A stretch of 64,000 bases of DNA. Origin: Siphonodentalium dalli. Its lineage: Eukaryota > Mollusca > Scaphopoda > Gadilida > Siphonodentaliidae. A program made the translations under genes and the position numbers. Under the pieces are notes generated by a model. It did not search any database, had not been told where the DNA came from, and was given only the letters and a program-made list of their open reading frames with translations. Within the stretch, counting starts at the first letter, position 1. The number at the start of each line of letters is the position of its first letter. Shown here piece after piece: positions 60,055 through 64,000 of the stretch. Location: assembly GCA_032622095.1 (NCBI GenBank), contig CP136063.1:217019982-217083981 (forward strand), read 5' to 3'.

Positions 60055-60380
60055 GCTAATCTGTTCTGTGGGGGGGGGTTCCAACTTGGAATTTCCAAGT
60101 CTATATATAGGAAAATCCATTTGCACCCCACAATTTTCCATCTGATATAATGGTACCCCAACAAACATTCCCACTGTTGGAAATTTCAAACCTAACACTT
60201 CCATTTTGTTGAAAAGTTCCAATTGATAGCCATTTCAGTCCAAATATATGACAAAATTTACGAAATTATTCGAATTTTGATCTAAAATAAGAATATTTCA
60301 CACCAACTACTAGTTGGAGAATTATACTTGTTGTATCAGGCATGACATTTCCAACTGTTGAACATTTTGGCCAAAGTTGG
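60055..60380. repeat. ggaaatttccaac repeat family (copy 5)
   Basis: Poly-G at 60071-60079, then ttccaacttggaatttccaa, cactgttggaaatttcaaac (60168), gaaaagttccaattgatagc (60210) and gacatttccaactgttgaac (60343). Confidence 0.65.
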
Positions 60381-60421
60381 GGGTGAGACAGTCGTCACGT
60401 ACCCCAAACCACCCTCGGTTC

Positions 60422-61004
60422 TTAAAGATGGATTATCTTTTCCTATAACAATTTTGTAATAGTTGCGTATGTGTAAATTAATACATATGAATTGAAGACC
60501 CTGTCCGGAAACGCTTCTATCAATTAATATTGATTTTATTTCGAATATTTTAGTATAAAATGAGATGATTAAATGGGATACTTTATTGTTCTATTTTAGA
60601 GCGAGAGAGATGTTTATTCCTCCAAACATGGCGACAATATGATACAATATATACATACACAAATAAACTGTTGACATAATTATATACACAATATAATTTA
60701 ACATGACTTAATTCCTCAAATACCAAATGAGATCAATACTGTGTTCCCATAGCTACGCTCCGAACGTAAAATGTCCCTGATTGATTGTTTGTTTGTATTG
60801 TTTTATTCTATAGGTATAAGCGATAATGCGTCTAATTAACGTTTATTTGTGACAAAATTACGTTTTTTTACCAGAAAATAGTCGAAATATAATCAATATT
60901 AATCGATAGAAGTATTTCCGGACATGGGTCTTCGATTCATATCTAATATGTTATACCCCGGTAACTATAGAGCACATGTTTACAAAGAGATAGACGATCA
61001 TTAA
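60422..61004. mobile_element. TTAA-flanked miniature element, family 6 (copy c)
   Basis: TTAAAGATGGATTATCTTTT at the left (TTAA 60422-60425). The right end, read inversely, is TTAATGATCGTCTATCTCTTT (TTAA 61001-61004). The subterminal ctgtccggaaacgcttctat and its inverse (cggacatgggtc region, 60918) match copy a. It is interrupted by a retroelement-tail fragment at 60600-60738. Confidence 0.85.
60600..60738 (-). mobile_element. Retroelement tail nested in family 6 element
   Basis: gagcgagagagatgtttatt, then cctccaaacatggcgacaat, matches 6245-6430 in block order, including tgacttaattcctca. The host element resumes with ctgtgttcccatagctacg, as at 12560. Confidence 0.7.
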
Positions 61005-61223
61005 GTTGTGTATGCCTTCCCATTTCCGCATAAATAAGTTGATCAATACTCTAAACTAGACTACTGTGTCTCAAAGAGGGTGAATGTTTCAATGAAGGAA
61101 ACCTTAAACTATATTTACCGTAAGTCAATTTTTGGACGCCCAACCAAACGCAAAACTTGTTAAAATTGCCCTTTTAAAGCCGATACATGATCACCAAAGC
61201 CTCCCATAAATGGACACATATAT

Positions 61224-61453
61224 TTAAAGGGGGACAGTACACTAAATCCCGCAATTTGTGTGATCATCTCCTTTTATACTCAACACAAGATATGCAACAA
61301 ATGAACGAATTTGAGACATGGATTAGTGCAAAATACCACCGTGTGCTCTATGAACGATACAAACAGCATGATAATTATAATGAAAGTGAGTTTTGAGTCA
61401 TAAAATCGTATTCATTATAATTACCATGGAGTTTGTGTACAGTACCTCTTTAA
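61224..61453. mobile_element. TTAA-flanked miniature element, family 2 (copy b)
   Basis: TTAAAGGGGGACAGTACAC at the left; GTGTACAGTACCTCTTTAA at the right. It is 230 bp, against 653 bp for the copy at 7307, mainly by loss of the middle. Confidence 0.85.
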
Positions 61454-61501
61454 GGTTCGATTTCATTTTTCTGTTACATAAAACGGTTAGAGTTATAATA
61501 G

Positions 61502-61773
61502 TTAACCCTATACTAAATATTCAGTGGCGAGTATAGTTTCTTTGCGACATACATGTTCAGACGATAAGTTCAACAAACGGCCACAGGTGGTTTGTTGAAC
61601 TTATTATCTGAACATTTCCCACCAGTTTATATGCATCCTAGCTTCTAGACTTGTAATAGTTTTTCGTATGTCTGCTCATTTTTCTGGATACCCCTCCAAA
61701 TGAATAATAAACCATTCCTGTGTATACTTTTATAAACTGAATGGGAGATTCAATTTAGTACAGAAAGGGTTAA
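61502..61773. mobile_element. TTAA-flanked miniature element, family 3 (copy F), best preserved
   Basis: TTAACCCTATACTAAAT at the left; atttagtacagaaagggttaa at the right. The core gttcagacgataagttcaac pairs with gttgaacttattatctgaac over about 50 bp (61555-61616). CCC-type ends inside TTAA are the classical piggyBac arrangement. It is non-coding. Confidence 0.88.
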
Positions 61774-62261
61774 ACCGCCATGAGCATTTCGATATACATG
61801 TGTTACATTGTCGGTGCACGTAGTGTATGTACTCATGCATATTGTGACATAGCAACCTGTCGCCATGATGACTGTGGTAATTAAATGTAAATATACATTG
61901 ACGTCACATCAGCTGTGCTCTCGGGGTTCACACTCAAATGTTATGTTCGGGAATGTGGAGAATATACCGACTGGATCAAAACGCAGATACCTTCTCAGCA
62001 AGGTTACGTTCACACGCTGGCAAATTTACCGATAGTATTAGACTAGTCGACACCTGGACATATATAGTTATTGTATAAACCACTCAACAAAATGGTCGCA
62101 CGCACTGGTTAATGCTCGTGTAAATACGGGATAATCCGTTTGCTTCCGACCTAATGTCGACCATTTATATTATGCTACACGTATAAGACTAAAACTTGAC
62201 TGGTTTTTATTTTTGACTGGAAATGTTGACTATATATATATCATGGAATTGGGATCAAACG
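61774..62261. other. No gene recognised
   Basis: No supportable feature. Confidence 0.35.
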
Positions 62262-62330
62262 AGATAATCTTTTTAACATATATGATATATTTGACATATA
62301 TCATACATATGTTAAAAAGATTATCTAATT
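62262..62330. repeat. Palindrome with about 30-bp arms
   Basis: agataatctttttaacatat pairs with atatgttaaaaagattatct. The centre is tatttgacat. There is one extra base in one arm. Confidence 0.9.
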
Positions 62331-62845
62331 AGTTTCAATATTTGAAAGTTTTGGACGCGCACTCGTGTACTATATATACCAATGAAATCAACTGATGCTT
62401 GAAGTATATGTTGGTTCATTGCGCAAAATGACTTAGACTTAATTGAATAGCTTGGCTTTAAAATCAAAATCATACATACGAAACCACCAATTAAACTGAC
62501 AAACACAATCATATCACGAAATGAAATCATATAATGATCTTGGCTTTTTGATGATTAATTACCTGGTCCCAATGGACTTTAATTGACAAGAGGGAGGTTA
62601 TTACCTCTGTCAATAAGAAAGGGCGGTCGTATCCAACATAAACCAGATAATATCCTATTTATTAATTAATCAACCATGCATGGTCTATATATATAATATA
62701 TATATACATATATATAGGGAGAAATATATATCTTAGTTTAGTGATAAATTCATGGATCAAAAAACTGAAGATTACATCAGCATTTTATAGAAACCACTTC
62801 GTGTCAATCAAACCTTATCGCACAGTTGATAATATGCATGACACC
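62331..62845. other. No gene recognised
   Basis: AT-rich, with a (TA)n-rich stretch at 62680-62720. Confidence 0.4.
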
Positions 62846-62945
62846 TGGTGGCTTAGTTGGTAGGATGCATAGAGAATTAGTCCACACAATCCACCCAGCG
62901 AAGACGAATTCGAAGCTGCTTTCGATCCCTGTTAGTGTGGATATG
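62846..62945 (+). ncRNA. tRNA-like sequence with pol III A box, possible SINE head
   Basis: tggcttagttgg at 62850-62861 fits the A-box consensus exactly, followed by the D-arm-like taggatgc. A B-box-like ctttcgatccc lies at about 62922-62932. The spacing (about 72 bp) is longer than in a normal tRNA and the acceptor stem does not close, so this is more likely a tRNA-derived SINE head or a decayed tRNA than a working gene. Confidence 0.35.
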
Positions 62946-63145
62946 TTATAAGTTTGTCAATATCTTATCCGATGGCTCGGCGGTTTATACGTGCATTGTA
63001 GCGATTTGCCAGTAAATATAGCCATATGCGCGACCTTTCCCCCACACATAAAAGGGACAACGTCGTTATATATGATCAAGAGACAGAAGCGACGTTAGTC
63101 ACCAATAAAACACTAGGCACATTCAAACCCCCCAACATCAAATGG

Positions 63146-63404
63146 TTAACCCTTTCATGGCGGGAACTGCGCTGGTGAGCATATCATGTGCCAGTGCATT
63201 ATCTTATATATGCGAGTCTCCCATAGGGAGCCTCGCATATATAAGAGAATGCAATGACTTACAATGTCAAGGTAAATATTGTAAGGCCAATGTTATTATC
63301 TTATATATGCGAGGCTCCCCTATGGGAGACTCGCATATATAAGAGAATGAATTGGCACAGGGTTTTCGTAAATTTTCATAAAGATCCAGTCATGGAAGGG
63401 TTAA
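63146..63404. mobile_element. TTAA-flanked hairpin element, family 4 (copy e)
   Basis: TTAACCCTTTCATGGCGGG at the left; the right end, read inversely, is TTAACCCTTCCATGACTGG. Hairpins lie at 63191-63258 and 63287-63355 in opposite orientation, with ctccc/gggag centres. It ends 43 bp before the start of the RING exon. Confidence 0.9.
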
Positions 63405-63447
63405 AGGTCATATATACTTTCTCAAAATAGAACATGTCTCGTTGCAG

Positions 63448-64000
63448 ATACAGAAGAATCCATAGAGGACGAAGATCAAGGTCACGAGCGCGATGCTGCC
63501 GATATCGAAAACGAGGGCGGAGCTTTGAGCGATTCTGAATTCATTGACGCCGATAGGATACTCGACATATCGGGGGAGCCAATCGACGGTAACCTGGAAC
63601 ATTTCTACGAGGATTCGTACGATAGTAAGTTCGACCTTCCGCGGAAGAAGAGCCTGGTTTTCGACGAAGAACGATTCGAGGACATATTTCTTAAGTGTCT
63701 GATTTGCCGAGAAGTGTTCAATGATGACGACAAACTACCAAAAATGTTGGCTTGCCACCACACCTTCTGTCTGGACTGTCTTCGACAAATGTTTAGGGTC
63801 GAGGGTGAATTCAGACAGAATCTGACGTCTGCTTTTCGTAGCATGCCAATAGCTGTGAAAATACAATGTCCAACGTGTAGAGACGGTTTCATTATAAGTG
63901 AAGCCGAGATCCTCAGATTACCAAACGATCATACGATTTTAGAACTTCTTATATTCGTAAAAACAACAGGGAAGAGTGATATACAATATTGTAATAAACA
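63448..64000 (+). CDS. TRIM-like E3 ubiquitin ligase exon: acidic region, RING, start of B-box
   Basis: An exon behind the acceptor tctcgttgcag|AT (63447/63448), phase 1, open to the window edge (184 codons visible). The first 75 or so residues are acidic (ESIEDEDQ, SDSEFIDAD). A C3HC4 RING follows: CLIC at 63696-63707, then ACHHTFCLDC, and CPTC about 29 residues further on. RING-HC domains recruit E2 enzymes and catalyse ubiquitin transfer. After a LPNDHTILELL linker, the last codons read YCNK plus CA, matching the first C-x2-H pair of a TRIM B-box. The gap between the sixth and seventh zinc ligands is longer than in most RINGs, as seen in some TRIM2/3/56-like proteins. Later domains (coiled coil, NHL or other) would be beyond the window. 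The 5' partner exon is not certain; see 31823, 37727 and 54231. Confidence 0.9.

Overview
This is a window of AT-rich animal nuclear DNA, most likely from a marine invertebrate and perhaps a lophotrochozoan such as a mollusc or brachiopod. The signs are intron-bearing genes with GT/AG splice sites, several families of non-LTR retrotransposon (LINE) remnants, abundant microsatellites, and a TRIM-type RING gene. There are no operons, ribosome binding sites or bacterial features. The taxon is an inference from the style of the repeats and the LINEs; nothing in the window names the species.

The best gene evidence is on the + strand. An exon opens at 63448 behind a good acceptor and runs off the right edge; it encodes an acidic stretch, a complete C3HC4 RING finger and the start of what looks like a B-box. 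Upstream lie three open, intron-donor-terminated candidate first exons: 31823-31952 (TATA box, GTAAGT donor), 37727-39425 (566 codons, very acidic, with a SAM-like domain near its end) and 54231-54411 (short, strong Kozak context). All three end in phase 1 with a lone G, which fits the phase-1 acceptor at 63448. The simplest reading is one TRIM-like E3 ligase gene with alternative promoters and a 24-kb (or 9-kb) first intron. The joins are inferred and not proven.

Almost everything else is mobile or repetitive DNA. 1-1062: degraded LINE endonuclease (minus strand). 1560-2945: satellite of about 175 bp. 4890-5700: broken adenain/Ulp1-like cysteine protease, probably from a Polinton-type element. 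7307-11170: two back-to-back miniature elements, then a 5'-truncated LINE whose reverse transcriptase ORF is broken by a 10-bp duplication. 11790-21000: nested miniature elements. 21318-23170: possible hAT-like element. 29430-30115 and 44330-45565: minisatellites of 34 and 21 bp. 33850-34650: second LINE reverse transcriptase fragment (minus). 41681-42472: hAT-type element with a perfect 8-bp target duplication. 43908-44286: Tc1/mariner-type foldback with a triplicated arm. 49431-50460: 0.5-kb tandem duplication.

The most striking system is a set of at least seven families or subfamilies of miniature elements without coding capacity, all bounded by TTAA (the piggyBac target). There are about 20 copies, several nested in one another or stacked on one shared TTAA. 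One group carries paired hairpins whose stems differ between copies by compensating changes, and the same hairpin module also appears inside an element with unrelated ends.
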